This document shows, piece by piece, positions 36,960 to 46,081 of a DNA stretch of 64,000 nucleotides. How positions within the stretch are numbered: position 1 is the first letter of the stretch; each line of letters opens with the position of its first letter. Where the stretch lies: contig NZ_WKJJ01000009.1 in assembly GCF_009674485.1 (NCBI RefSeq), positions 62,001 through 126,000 of the forward strand. Direction: 5' to 3'. The position numbers and the translations under genes are program-made. The notes under the pieces are model-generated. The model made no database searches. It saw only the letters and a program-made list of their open reading frames with translations, and had not been told where the DNA came from. Source of the stretch: Pseudoduganella rivuli (GTDB lineage Bacteria; Pseudomonadota; Gammaproteobacteria; Burkholderiales; Burkholderiaceae_D).

Positions 36960-37958
36960 TTGAACAAGAGACCCATCATTGCCGCCGCCGTGCTGTCGCT
37001 GATCGCCCTTGGCTGGGCCGCGTGGCATGTCACCCGCCCCGCTCCTGGCGCGGGGCCGCTGGTGTTGTATGGCAATGTGGATGTGCGCCAGGTGTCGCTG
37101 GCGTTCAATGGCAGCGAACGCATCGCCAGCCTGGCCGTGCAGGAAGGCGACCATGTGCGCGCCGGGCAAGCGCTGGGTAAACTCGACACGAAGACCCTGG
37201 AACTGAAGCTGCAGCAAGCCCGCGCGCAATCGGAAGCCCGCGTCCAGGCGCTGCACCGGTTGCAAACCGGCAGCCGCCCGGAAGAAGTGGCGCAGGCGCG
37301 CTCCCACACGGCGGCATTGCAGGCGGAAGCGGAATTCGCGCAGCAACAGTTGAACCGGTTGACGTCGCTGCAACGGCAAATGGCGGGCGCCGTCAGCCAG
37401 CAGGATATCGACAATGCCGCCGCGCGCCGCAAGGCCACGCAGGCGCAGGTGGAAGGCGCGCGCAAGGCGCAGGAACTGGTGCAGACCGGGCCGCGCAAGG
37501 AAGACATCGCCCAGGCGCAGGCGCAGGTGGAGGCAGCGCGCGCCGATATCGCCCTGCTGGAACACCAGTTGGCCGAAAGCACGCTGACGGCGCCGCAGGC
37601 AGGCGTGGTGCGGGCGCGGCTGATGGAAGCGGGTGACATGGCATCGCCGCAGCGCCCCGTTTATACGCTGGCCATCACGGACCCGAAATGGGTGCGCGCT
37701 TATGTCAGCGAAGCCGACCTGGCGTGGGTGAAACCCGGCGTGGCCGCCGCCATCGCGATAGACAGCCTGCCAGGAAAAGCCATCGCCGGCCGCGTCGGTT
37801 ACGTGTCGTCGGTGGCGGAATTCACGCCGAAGACCGTGCAAACGGAGGAATTGCGCACGTCGCTGGTGTATGAAGTGCGCGTGCTGGCGGAAGACAAGGA
37901 AGACCGCCTGCGGTTGGGCATGCCCGCCACGGTGCGGCTGGCGCGCGGCGACCGTTGA
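36960..37958 (+). CDS. HlyD-type periplasmic adaptor (YbhG-like)
   Basis: The product is 332 aa from the TTG at 36960, with GAGGGG 8 nt upstream; an in-frame ATG at 36933 lacks a ribosome site. One N-terminal membrane anchor (about 5-22) is followed by a lipoyl/barrel-sandwich half (GNVDVRQVSLAFNGSERIASLAVQEGDHV), a long Ala/Gln/Glu-rich coiled-coil hairpin (about 65-195), the second lipoyl half (STLTAPQAGVVRARLMEAGD) and a beta-barrel. It bridges the inner-membrane ABC exporter encoded next to an outer-membrane TolC channel encoded elsewhere. Confidence 0.88.
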   Translation: MNKRPIIAAAVLSLIALGWAAWHVTRPAPGAGPLVLYGNVDVRQVSLAFNGSERIASLAVQEGDHVRAGQALGKLDTKTLELKLQQARAQSEARVQALHRLQTGSRPEEVAQARSHTAALQAEAEFAQQQLNRLTSLQRQMAGAVSQQDIDNAAARRKATQAQVEGARKAQELVQTGPRKEDIAQAQAQVEAARADIALLEHQLAESTLTAPQAGVVRARLMEAGDMASPQRPVYTLAITDPKWVRAYVSEADLAWVKPGVAAAIAIDSLPGKAIAGRVGYVSSVAEFTPKTVQTEELRTSLVYEVRVLAEDKEDRLRLGMPATVRLARGDR

Positions 37959-37962
37959 GTGC

Positions 37963-39744
37963 ATGCCCATCATGGCTACCGCATACGCGCTGCAAGCGGC
38001 CAACCTGCATAAAGCGTTCAGCCCCAAGCACGGCGGCGCCGTTGCCCATGCGCTGCGGGGCGTGTCGCTGGCCGTGGCGCCGGGCGCGCTGACGGCGCTG
38101 GTGGGCCCGGATGGCGCGGGCAAGACCACGTTGCTGCGCATGGCGGCGGGCTTGCTGACGGCTGACCACGGGACGTTGCACGTACTGGGCATCGATGCGG
38201 CGCGCGATCCGCAACAGATCCAGGAACGCATCGGCTACATGCCGCAGCGCTTCGGCCTGTATGAAGACTTGAGCGTGCAAGAAAATCTCGACCTGTACGC
38301 GGACTTGCACGGCGTGCCGCGAGACATACGGCGCGAACGCTATGCGCAATTGCTGCACATGACGGACCTGGGGCGCTTTACCGCGCGCCCGGCCGGCAAG
38401 CTGTCCGGCGGCATGAAGCAAAAGCTGGGACTGGCCTGCACGCTGGTGCGGTCGCCGGAATTGTTGTTGCTGGATGAGCCGACGGTCGGCGTCGATCCCC
38501 TGTCGCGGCGCGAGCTGTGGGACATCGTGCGGCAACTGGTCGACACGCAGGGGCTGACGGTGCTGGTCAGCACGTCGTACATGGATGAAGCGGAACGCTG
38601 CGCGCATGTCTGCGTGCTGCACGAGGGCGTGGTGCTGGCCGCCGGCGAACCGGAACAATTGCGCGCCAAGGCCGATGGCCTGTGCCACCTGGCCACGCCG
38701 CCACAGGGCATTGCCGCCCGCACCTTGCAGGCGCGCCTGCTCGATGCCCGCGCGGTCGTGGCCGATGCGGTGCCGGAAGGCGGCAAGGTGCGCTATATGC
38801 TGCAGCCAGGCACCCCGCCTCAGCATGCCGGCGGCACGCTGGCGGCGCTGCTGGCCGGCGTGCGGACGCAGCCCGTTCCCGCGCGGCTCGAAGATGGTTT
38901 CATGCTGATCTTGCGCGGCATGGCAACGCAGGACGGCGCCGGTACGGCGGATATTGAGGGCGCAACACCCGCATCACAGGGCGACGCGGCGGCCCATGCC
39001 CCCATTGTTCCCGTCATCGAAGTGCGCGACCTGGTGCGCCGGTTCGGCGACTTTACCGCCGTCGCCAGCACCACCTTCGACGTGCGGCGCGGTGAAATCT
39101 TCGGCTTACTGGGACCGAACGGCGCCGGCAAGACCACCACCTTCCGCATGCTGTGCGGCTTGCTGCCCGCCACCAGCGGCACCTTGAAAGTGGCAGGTGT
39201 CAACCTGCGCCACGCCCGGGCCGAAGCGCGCCGCAAGGTGGGCTATGTGTCGCAAAAGTTTTCGCTGTACGGCAACCTGACCGTCGCGGAAAACATGCGC
39301 TTCTTTGGCGGCGCCTATGGTTTGACGGGCGCCCGCTTGCGCGAACGCACGGCCGCGATGCTGGCCCAGTTCCAGCTGACCGGCCATCAGGACGCGCCCA
39401 GCGGACAGCTACCGGGCGGGTTCAAGCAGCGGCTGGCCATGGCCGTCGGCTTGCTGCATGCACCGGACATCCTGTTCCTCGACGAACCCACCAGCGGCGC
39501 CGACCCGCTGGCGCGGCGCGCATTCTGGCGCCGCATTACCGCGCTGGCCGCCAGCGGCGTCACCATCATCGTCACCACGCACTTCATGGAAGAAGCGGAA
39601 TACTGCGACCGCATCGTGATCCAGGATGCGGGCCGGCTGCTGGCATTGGGCACGCCGCGCGACGTGCGCGCGCAGGCGGGCAATGCCGACGGCATGGAAC
39701 AGGCGTTCATCGCCATTGTCGAAAAGAACAGGGAGAACGCATGA
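37963..39744 (+). CDS. ABC exporter ATPase with two fused nucleotide-binding domains (YbhF-like)
   Basis: The product is 593 aa, like YbhF of E. coli (578 aa). NBD1 has GPDGAGKTT, LSGGMKQKL and LLLLDEPTVGVDP. NBD2 has GPNGAGKTTT, LPGGFKQRL (Pro for Ser in the signature) and LFLDEPTSGADP. A linker of about 90 residues joins them. The ATG at 37963 lies 4 nt after the adaptor stop; a second ATG three codons later is also possible. It powers the two permeases that follow. In E. coli this exporter type handles cationic drugs. Confidence 0.9.
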   Translation: MPIMATAYALQAANLHKAFSPKHGGAVAHALRGVSLAVAPGALTALVGPDGAGKTTLLRMAAGLLTADHGTLHVLGIDAARDPQQIQERIGYMPQRFGLYEDLSVQENLDLYADLHGVPRDIRRERYAQLLHMTDLGRFTARPAGKLSGGMKQKLGLACTLVRSPELLLLDEPTVGVDPLSRRELWDIVRQLVDTQGLTVLVSTSYMDEAERCAHVCVLHEGVVLAAGEPEQLRAKADGLCHLATPPQGIAARTLQARLLDARAVVADAVPEGGKVRYMLQPGTPPQHAGGTLAALLAGVRTQPVPARLEDGFMLILRGMATQDGAGTADIEGATPASQGDAAAHAPIVPVIEVRDLVRRFGDFTAVASTTFDVRRGEIFGLLGPNGAGKTTTFRMLCGLLPATSGTLKVAGVNLRHARAEARRKVGYVSQKFSLYGNLTVAENMRFFGGAYGLTGARLRERTAAMLAQFQLTGHQDAPSGQLPGGFKQRLAMAVGLLHAPDILFLDEPTSGADPLARRAFWRRITALAASGVTIIVTTHFMEEAEYCDRIVIQDAGRLLALGTPRDVRAQAGNADGMEQAFIAIVEKNRENA

Positions 39745-40865
39745 AGTCCCTGTCCCTGAACCGGCTGGCGGCGCTGGTCCGCAAGGAATTCCGCCAGTTG
39801 CTGCGCGACGCCAGCAACCTGGCCATCGGCATTGCGCTGCCCATCGCACTGATCCTGATCTTCGGCTATGGCTTGTCGCTGGACGTCAAACACGCGCCCA
39901 TCGCCATCGTGATGGAAGACTCGTCCCCGGCCGCGCATGACGCGGTGGCGGGATTGTTGCTGTCCGACGCGTTCGCCCCCGTCATGCTGGCCTCCATGCA
40001 TGACGCGGAAACGCTGATGCGCGAGCGCAAGGTCGATGCCGTGGTGCGCGTGCCATCCGATTTTTCGCGCCGCAAGGCGGCGGGCGACGCCCGCATCCAG
40101 TTGCTGCTGCATGGCGCGGATGCCAACCGCGCCGGCATCATTTCGCGCTACGTCACCGGCGCGCTGGCGCAGCCGCGCCAAGCCGACCGGCTGGGTTCAA
40201 GATCTCCAGGCGACGTGGGCATGGCCGTCATCGAACAGCGCATGTGGTTCAACGCCGCCAATACCAGTACGTGGTACCTGGTGCCGGGCCTGATCGTGCT
40301 CGTGATGACGCTGGTGGGCGCATTCCTGACCGCGCTGGTGATGGCGCGTGAATGGGAACGGGGCACGCTGGAAGCGCTGTTCGTGACGCCGGTGCGGCCC
40401 CTGGAAATCCTGCTGGCGAAGATCATCCCGTATTTCATGGTTGGCATGCTGGGGCTGGTGCTGTGCCTGTGCGCGGCGCGCCTGCTGTTCCACGTGCCGC
40501 TGCAAGGCTCGATAGCGATCCTGTTGCTCAGTTCGATGCTGTATTTGTTGGTCGCGGTCGGCATGGGCCTGGTGATTTCCTCCGTCACGCGCAACCAGTT
40601 CCTGGCCAGCCAGGTGGCGCTGCTGTCGAGCTTTATGCCATCGCTGATGCTGTCCGGTTTCCTGTTTGATTTGCGCAGCGTGCCGGCCGTGATCCGCGCG
40701 GTGGGCGGCATCCTGCCCGCCACGTACTTCATGGAATTGATCAAGACGCTGTTTTTGGCGGGGAATGTGTGGCCGCTGATTGCGCGCAATTGCGCGGTGC
40801 TGGCGTTGTATGCGGTGGTGTTGCTGGCGGTCGCGCTGGCGGTCACGCGCAAGAAACTGGATTGA
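39741..40865 (+). CDS. ABC-2 type permease (YbhS-like)
   Basis: The product is 374 aa. The ATG at 39741 overlaps the ATPase stop (ATGA) and follows GGGAG. It has an N-terminal membrane segment (about 22-42), a large periplasmic domain (about 50-170) and five C-terminal segments, the ABC-2 layout. The coupling helix region MAREWERGTLEALFVTPVRPLEIL is clear. It forms a heteromeric pore with the next permease. Confidence 0.9.
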   Translation: MKSLSLNRLAALVRKEFRQLLRDASNLAIGIALPIALILIFGYGLSLDVKHAPIAIVMEDSSPAAHDAVAGLLLSDAFAPVMLASMHDAETLMRERKVDAVVRVPSDFSRRKAAGDARIQLLLHGADANRAGIISRYVTGALAQPRQADRLGSRSPGDVGMAVIEQRMWFNAANTSTWYLVPGLIVLVMTLVGAFLTALVMAREWERGTLEALFVTPVRPLEILLAKIIPYFMVGMLGLVLCLCAARLLFHVPLQGSIAILLLSSMLYLLVAVGMGLVISSVTRNQFLASQVALLSSFMPSLMLSGFLFDLRSVPAVIRAVGGILPATYFMELIKTLFLAGNVWPLIARNCAVLALYAVVLLAVALAVTRKKLD

Positions 40866-40875
40866 AGGAGCCGCC

Positions 40876-42030
40876 ATGGCCATTTTCATTGCGCTGCTGC
40901 GCCGTATCGCCAACATGTGTCACAAGGAATTCCTGGCCGTGCTGAAGGATCCGGCCAGCCGCGCCATCTTGATTGTGCCGGCGCTGGTGCAAAGCATGCT
41001 GTTCGGCTACGCGGCCACGTTCGACCTGACCGATGCGCCGTATGTGCTGGTGGACCAGGACCGGGGTGCGGCGGCGCGGGACTTCGTTGCCCGCCTTGAA
41101 GGTGGCGGCGTGTTCCGCCGTGTCGCCACGCTGGCCGGGCCGCAGGACATCGCCCGCCTGATCGAGACCCACGACGCCATGGCGGCCATCGTCATCGCGC
41201 CGGATTTCGAGCGGCGCTTGCAGGCGGGCGCCGCCTCGCCGATCCAGCTGATTGTCGACGGCCGCAATTCCAATACCGCGGGCGCCGCCGCCGGCCACGT
41301 TGGCGCCGTGACAGCGGAATTCAACCGGCGGTGGCGCGAACAGCATGGCGGGGCCTCGGCCAATCTCGCGGTGAACCCGGCATCCCTCCCGCCCACGGTG
41401 GAAACGCGCGCCTGGTATAACCCGAACCTGCAAACACGGTGGAATATCCTGCCCGGCCTGATCGCGGGCTTGTCGATGCTGCAAACGCTGCTGCTGTCGG
41501 CCTTGTCGGTGGCGCGCGAGCGGGAGCAAGGCAGTTTCGACCAGTTGCTGGTGACGCCGATGTCGCCGCTGGAAATCATGGCGGGCAAGGCGCTGGCGCC
41601 CGTGCTGATCGGCCTGGCGCAATCGACCATCATCCTGCTGGTGACGTTGCTGTGGTTCCGCGTGCCGATGGCAGGCTCTGTCTTCACCCTGTACGCGGGG
41701 CTGGCGCTGTTCACGGTGGCCAGCGTCGGCATCGGGCTGTCGATTTCCGCCGTGTCGCTGAACATGCAGCATGCCATGCTGTACACCTTCGTGCTGATCA
41801 TGCCGATGATGCTGTTGTCCGGCCTGACGACGCCGATCCGCAACATGCCGGAATGGATGCAGACGCTGACCATGGCCAATCCGCTGCGTTTCGCCATCGA
41901 CCTGGTGCAGCGCGTCTACCTGGAAGGGGTGGGATTGCGCGTGGTGGCGGGCGATTTGCTGCCGCTGGCCATCATTGCCGCCATCACGTTGCCGCTGGCC
42001 GCATGGCTGTTCCGCAACCGGCTGGTATGA
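40876..42030 (+). CDS. ABC-2 type permease (YbhR-like)
   Basis: The product is 384 aa; GAAGGAG precedes the ATG at 40876. The layout is the same as its neighbour: membrane segment near 28-46, periplasmic domain to about 180, then five segments, with SVAREREQGSFDQLLVTPMSPLEIM as coupling helix. It is the last gene of the adaptor-ATPase-permease-permease operon. No outer-membrane factor gene is included, so the complex probably recruits a shared TolC. Confidence 0.9.
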   Translation: MAIFIALLRRIANMCHKEFLAVLKDPASRAILIVPALVQSMLFGYAATFDLTDAPYVLVDQDRGAAARDFVARLEGGGVFRRVATLAGPQDIARLIETHDAMAAIVIAPDFERRLQAGAASPIQLIVDGRNSNTAGAAAGHVGAVTAEFNRRWREQHGGASANLAVNPASLPPTVETRAWYNPNLQTRWNILPGLIAGLSMLQTLLLSALSVAREREQGSFDQLLVTPMSPLEIMAGKALAPVLIGLAQSTIILLVTLLWFRVPMAGSVFTLYAGLALFTVASVGIGLSISAVSLNMQHAMLYTFVLIMPMMLLSGLTTPIRNMPEWMQTLTMANPLRFAIDLVQRVYLEGVGLRVVAGDLLPLAIIAAITLPLAAWLFRNRLV

Positions 42031-42091
42031 CGGCCAGCGATGGAAGACGGCCGCTGCCAAAGGAACAGCAAGGCGGCCGTGGCGCCAGTCA

Positions 42092-42117
42092 ATGCCGGTG
42101 GCGTGCGCCACCGGCAT
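42092..42117. terminator. Strong hairpin between the convergent exporter operon and pectate lyase
   Basis: An 11-bp perfect stem, ATGCCGGTGGC/GCCACCGGCAT, closes a GTGC loop. It lies between the last permease stop and the pectate lyase stop, which face each other. There is no long T-run on either side, so termination would be weak or factor-assisted. Confidence 0.6.
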
Positions 42118-42141
42118 GGTTGAACTGGACAATTGAAGCGT

Positions 42142-43191
42142 TTACTGCGCGAGGCCGGTGCGCGCACCGGCGGTGGCGATGACCTTGGCTTTCACGTCGG
42201 CGGCCGGGATCGCAGTGTACGTATAGCCGGTCGAGCCATACGATTGCGTGGTGCCCCAGTTGGTGGCATTGACGGCGCCGCTTGGCGTATCCCATGTGAT
42301 ACCGGGGCCGACGTAATTGTTACGCAATTCCCAGTAACCGATCTGGCTGCTGTCGCGCGAAGTCACCGGATTCTTCACGTTTTCAAAGTAGTTTGCCTCG
42401 ATCAGTGACAAGCCGCCCATGCGCACGTTGATACCGGACGTACCCACATTATTGAAGTAATTGTTGAAGATATGCGTCTGGCCAAAGCGTTGCAGCGGCA
42501 AGCGCGACTTGACGTTTTCAAAACGGTTGTTGTGGTACGTGGTGCGGGCATTCACGTTGGCGGTATCGCTGTCGCTATAGCCATTCAGCGAAACCTTCTG
42601 GTAGTTGTAGACGTGGTTGTACGACACCGTGATATGGTGCGCACCTTTTTTCATGTCGATGCCGCCATCGAACGATGCGTCGCCGGCCCCCGAACACGAC
42701 GTCAGGGATGCAAAGATCGTGTTGTGATCGATCCAGATATTGCTGGGCTGGCCGGACGACATGCCTTCGATGGAAATCGAATCCGCCGCTTCGCCCCCTT
42801 GCAACAAGCCGATCATCATATTTTGCACGATGATGTTATGGGCATTGCCTGCAATATGGATGCCGAAATTCGCGCTGGAATCACTGGCGCCGCGGATCGT
42901 GATGTTGCTCTTGTTTTTCACTTCCAGCGTTTGCGCCGGTTTTTGCCATTGGGCGCACACGTCGGTGATTTTGGTGAAGTCGAACTTGCCCGTGTAATTC
43001 AGCACCAACCCGGCATTGTCGGTGTAGGCGTCGATCTTGGCCTGCATTTCCGCCAGCGTGGCGACATTGACAGCGGCCTTGCCGCCCCCGCCTGTGGTAG
43101 CGGCGCCATAACCGACCGGTCCGGCCGATGCAGTCCCGGCCGCTGCCAGCGCGGCTGCCATGAACAGCGTTTTCAGTTGCATAACCTTCAT
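42142..43191 (-). CDS. Pectate lyase, PL1 family
   Basis: The product is 349 aa from the ATG at 43191, chosen because AGGAG lies 8 nt upstream; an ATG two codons earlier is too close. A signal peptide (...AAAGTASA) exports it. PL1 landmarks are IWIDHNTIF, the calcium-binding region SFDGGIDMKKGAHHITVSYN, and SRLPLQRFG with the catalytic Arg. It cleaves polygalacturonate by beta-elimination, giving unsaturated oligomers. It lies 20 kb from the main pectin locus but has four copies of that locus's operator motif in its promoter. Confidence 0.9.
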   Translation of the reverse strand: MKVMQLKTLFMAAALAAAGTASAGPVGYGAATTGGGGKAAVNVATLAEMQAKIDAYTDNAGLVLNYTGKFDFTKITDVCAQWQKPAQTLEVKNKSNITIRGASDSSANFGIHIAGNAHNIIVQNMMIGLLQGGEAADSISIEGMSSGQPSNIWIDHNTIFASLTSCSGAGDASFDGGIDMKKGAHHITVSYNHVYNYQKVSLNGYSDSDTANVNARTTYHNNRFENVKSRLPLQRFGQTHIFNNYFNNVGTSGINVRMGGLSLIEANYFENVKNPVTSRDSSQIGYWELRNNYVGPGITWDTPSGAVNATNWGTTQSYGSTGYTYTAIPAADVKAKVIATAGARTGLAQ

Positions 43192-43268
43192 TCGCATATC
43201 TCCTGTCTCGTTGTCATTTGATGTTGGGTGGTGGGCCGGCCGGGCGCCACGGACAGAATGCATTTTTT

Positions 43269-43297
43269 ACAATAAAAAGTCTATATGGCCTGACCAA
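43269..43297 (-). promoter_or_regulatory. Predicted pectate lyase promoter
   Basis: On the minus strand, TTGGTC (43297-43292) and TATTGT (43274-43269) are separated by 17 bp and lie about 80 bp before the start codon. The -35 hexamer is inside the first operator-like repeat, so a bound regulator would block it. Confidence 0.5.
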
Positions 43298-43362
43298 AAT
43301 ACAACATTTGGACTGACCAAAATAAATATTTGGCTAATCCATTTTACTTATTGGCCTTACCA
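43286..43362. promoter_or_regulatory. Operator array at the pectate lyase promoter (four phased sites)
   Basis: Four tandem 11-mers are present: TGGCCTGACCA (43286), TGGACTGACCA (43309), TGGCTAATCCA (43331) and TGGCCTTACCA (43352). Starts are 23, 22 and 21 bp apart, so all face the same side of the helix. The first is identical to the site at 8640 near garD/gntR. Confidence 0.78.
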
Positions 43363-43461
43363 AATAGCACCAGCGTCGGAGAAAATGCCAAAACAGCATC
43401 CAGTCGTCTGCCGGCTCGGCTAAGATAGAGGTTTCAACGACGGTCGCGTAATGCGATTCAT

Positions 43462-44805
43462 ATGGTTAATCTATTGCTCGTTCTGCTCGCCCTGTTCCTG
43501 GTCGCGCTGAACGGTTTCTTTGTTGCAGCTGAATTCGGTATTGTTACCCTGCGCCGCACCCGCGTGCGCGCCATCGCGAAAACACAAGGCCTGCGCGGCC
43601 GCACTTTGGCCAAGGTCCACGGCGAACTCGACGCCTACCTGTCGGCCTGCCAATTAGGTATCACCCTCGCATCGCTGGGCCTGGGCTGGGTCGGCGAACC
43701 CGCCTTTGCTTCGCTGCTGGAGCCGCTGTTCCCCGTGCTGGGCGTCACGTCGCCGCAAATCGTGCACGGCATTTCGTTTGTCTTCGCCTTCGTCACCATC
43801 TCGTTCCTGCACATCGTCGTCGGCGAACTGGCGCCCAAATCGCTGGCGATCCGCATGCCCGAAGCCATCGGCTTGTGGAGCGCCCTGCCCCTGTACGGCT
43901 TCTACTGGGCCATGTACCCGGCCATCTGGGTCCTCAACCAAAGCGCCAACATGGTGTTGAGAATTGCCGGCCTGTCCGGCGCCGGCGGGCATGGCGATTC
44001 GCACTATTCGACCGAAGAATTGAAGATGATCCTGCGCACCAGCCAGCCGGGGGAAAAGTTCAACAAGGATGAACGCAATATCCTGGCGCACACGCTGGAG
44101 TTTTCGCAAATGTCCGTGTCCGACCTGATGCGCCCGATCCACGAAGTGATCGCGCTGCACGCGTCGAAACCGCTGGAAGAAAACCTGCAAACCGTGGTGC
44201 GCAACCGTTTTTCCCGCTATCCGTATTACGACGAAGACGGCGAGACCGTGCTGGGCATGGTGCACTTGAAAGACTTGTTCTTCGCCGAGCAGTCGGGCAA
44301 GGACCTGGCGTCGCTGACGCCGTTCGTGCGCCCGGTGGAAACCTATTCGGCCCGTACCCCGGCCCTGGAATTGTTCCGCCGCCTGAAGGACGGCGCACCG
44401 CACTTTGCGCTGATCGGTGAAAAGGGCAAGCGCCCGGTCGGCTTCCTCACGCTGGACAACTTGCTGGGCGCGATGGTGGGCGAAATCCACGACGAATTCC
44501 GCCTCAATGAAAACGACTGGCTCAAGCAGGAAGACGGCGCGCTGGTCGGCAAGGCCAGCCTGCCGATCGTATCGCTGGAACGGGCGCTGGGCCTGGACAT
44601 CGAAAACGAAGAGATGGGCTTGCAGGACATCGAATCCGTCGGCGGCCTCGTCATGCTGAAGCTGGGCGATATCCCGAAACAGGGCCAGCGCGTGGAATTC
44701 AACGGCTTCGACATCGTGGTCAAGAAAATGAACGGTCCCCGCATCCTGCTGGTGAAAGTCATCCCGCGCCAGCCGCGGCATAGCGAATCCGACGAACAAG
44801 ACTGA
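43462..44805 (+). CDS. CNNM/CorC-family membrane protein (DUF21-CBS-CorC)
   Basis: The product is 447 aa. A DUF21 membrane domain (three to four segments, about 1-190, with AAEFGIV and CQLGITLASLGLGW) is followed by a CBS pair (about 215-335, DLMRPIHEVIAL, VLGMVHLKDLF) and a C-terminal CorC/HlyC domain (about 350-435). Family members are magnesium/cobalt efflux proteins related to YfjD/CorB, sometimes labelled hemolysins. All three domains are complete. A weakly spaced start region precedes the ATG at 43462. The gene diverges from the pectate lyase. Confidence 0.88.
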   Translation: MVNLLLVLLALFLVALNGFFVAAEFGIVTLRRTRVRAIAKTQGLRGRTLAKVHGELDAYLSACQLGITLASLGLGWVGEPAFASLLEPLFPVLGVTSPQIVHGISFVFAFVTISFLHIVVGELAPKSLAIRMPEAIGLWSALPLYGFYWAMYPAIWVLNQSANMVLRIAGLSGAGGHGDSHYSTEELKMILRTSQPGEKFNKDERNILAHTLEFSQMSVSDLMRPIHEVIALHASKPLEENLQTVVRNRFSRYPYYDEDGETVLGMVHLKDLFFAEQSGKDLASLTPFVRPVETYSARTPALELFRRLKDGAPHFALIGEKGKRPVGFLTLDNLLGAMVGEIHDEFRLNENDWLKQEDGALVGKASLPIVSLERALGLDIENEEMGLQDIESVGGLVMLKLGDIPKQGQRVEFNGFDIVVKKMNGPRILLVKVIPRQPRHSESDEQD

Positions 44806-44817
44806 TCGATCCGGCCG

Positions 44818-45195
44818 ATGGAAATCCTCGTTGAACTGCTGTTTGAATTCCTGATTCAGCTTTTCGGCGAGCTGCTGGTCGAAGTGGGCCTGCAATCCAT
44901 CGCCGCCCCCTTCCGCAAGGAATCCAGTCCCTGGCTGGCCGCCATCGGCTACGCGTTTTTTGGCGCCGTCGCCGGCGCCATCAGCCTGTGGCTATTCCCC
45001 GATCACATGGTGGTCAATGTCAAACTGCGCCTGATTAACCTTGGCGTGACGCCGATTGCCACCGGCCTGTGCATGTCGTTGCTGGGCGCGTGGCGCGCGC
45101 GGCGCGGCCAGGACTTGATCCGCATCGACCGCTTTTCCTATGGTTACCTGTTCGCACTGTGCCTGGGGCTGGTGCGTTTTTATGGAGCGTCGTAA
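44818..45195 (+). CDS. Small membrane protein of unknown function
   Basis: The product is 125 aa. A hydrophobic, acidic N-terminus (about 1-22, Leu/Phe/Glu-rich, possibly amphipathic) is followed by three likely membrane segments (about 42-60, 70-92, 105-122) with an arginine-rich cytoplasmic loop (WRARRGQD). I do not recognise a family. It starts 12 bp after the CNNM gene and ends 2 bp before an acetyltransferase gene, so it is probably co-transcribed with both. Confidence 0.7.
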   Translation: MEILVELLFEFLIQLFGELLVEVGLQSIAAPFRKESSPWLAAIGYAFFGAVAGAISLWLFPDHMVVNVKLRLINLGVTPIATGLCMSLLGAWRARRGQDLIRIDRFSYGYLFALCLGLVRFYGAS

Positions 45196-45197
45196 CC

Positions 45198-45680
45198 ATG
45201 CAGATCCGGCCAGCGCTTGAATCCGACCTGCCCGCCATGCGGGAGATTTTCCAGGCTGTCGTCGCCACTGGCGATACGCTGCCGTTTTCTTCGTCCATGC
45301 CGCCGGAGACCTTTCACAGCCACTGGTTCGGTGCGCACCGCGCCTATGTCGCTGCCGATGACAGCGGCGTCATCGGCATGTACAAGGTCGGGGCGAATTA
45401 TCCCGACCTGGGTTCCCATATCGGCAGCGCGACGTATCTCGTCTCTCCTGCCGCGCAAAGCAAGGGCGTGGGCCGGGCACTGGTCACGCACAGCATCGAG
45501 CAAGCGCGCAGCGACGGCTTTATGGCCATGCAGTTCAACTATGTCGTCAGCACCAATGCGCCGGCCGTGGCGCTGTATGAAAAGCTGGGCTTCGCCATCG
45601 TGGGCACCTTGCCGCAAGCCTTCCGGCATGCCACCCTGGGACTGGTCGATGCCTATGTAATGTACAAACCGCTGCAGTAA
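45198..45680 (+). CDS. GNAT-family N-acetyltransferase
   Basis: The product is 160 aa with a full GNAT fold. Motif A, for acetyl-CoA binding, reads YLVSPAAQSKGVGRALVTH, and motif B contains NAPAVALYEKLGF. The substrate cannot be told from sequence; the TLPFSSSMP segment resembles phosphinothricin-type or amino-group acetyltransferases. It starts 2 bp after the preceding small membrane protein gene. Confidence 0.85.
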   Translation: MQIRPALESDLPAMREIFQAVVATGDTLPFSSSMPPETFHSHWFGAHRAYVAADDSGVIGMYKVGANYPDLGSHIGSATYLVSPAAQSKGVGRALVTHSIEQARSDGFMAMQFNYVVSTNAPAVALYEKLGFAIVGTLPQAFRHATLGLVDAYVMYKPLQ

Positions 45681-45697
45681 TCCACCTGGAGAACAGC

Positions 45698-46069
45698 ATG
45701 GAACTTGGAAATTTCTCTGTCAGCCTGGCCGTCAAGGATATCGCTGCTTCCCGCGCGTTTTACGAAAAGCTGGGCTTTACCGTGTGGGGCGGCGACCAGT
45801 CAAAAAACTGGCTGATTCTCAAGAACGGCAGCACGATCATCGGCCTGTTCCAGGGCATGTTCGACAAGAATATCCTGACCTTCAATCCGGGCTGGGACAG
45901 CGACGCCAATACCTTGCCGGCATTTCCCGATATCCGTACCGTGCAGCACAGCCTGAAAGCGCAGGGTGTGCCGCTGCTGAGCGAAGCCGACGAAACCACG
46001 TCCGGGCCGGCCAGCTTCATGGTGGAAGATCCGGACGGCAACCAGATCCTGTTCGACCAGCATGTGTAA
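45698..46069 (+). CDS. VOC-superfamily (glyoxalase/bleomycin resistance-like) protein
   Basis: The product is 123 aa, one VOC module pair. It opens with FSVSLAVKDIAASRAFYEKLGF and closes with FMVEDPDGNQILFDQH, where the acid and His positions match metal-binding VOC proteins. CTGGAG precedes the ATG. Relatives are small dioxygenases, isomerases or resistance proteins; function is open. Confidence 0.85.
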   Translation: MELGNFSVSLAVKDIAASRAFYEKLGFTVWGGDQSKNWLILKNGSTIIGLFQGMFDKNILTFNPGWDSDANTLPAFPDIRTVQHSLKAQGVPLLSEADETTSGPASFMVEDPDGNQILFDQHV

Positions 46070-46081
46070 CGGGAGCACGCC

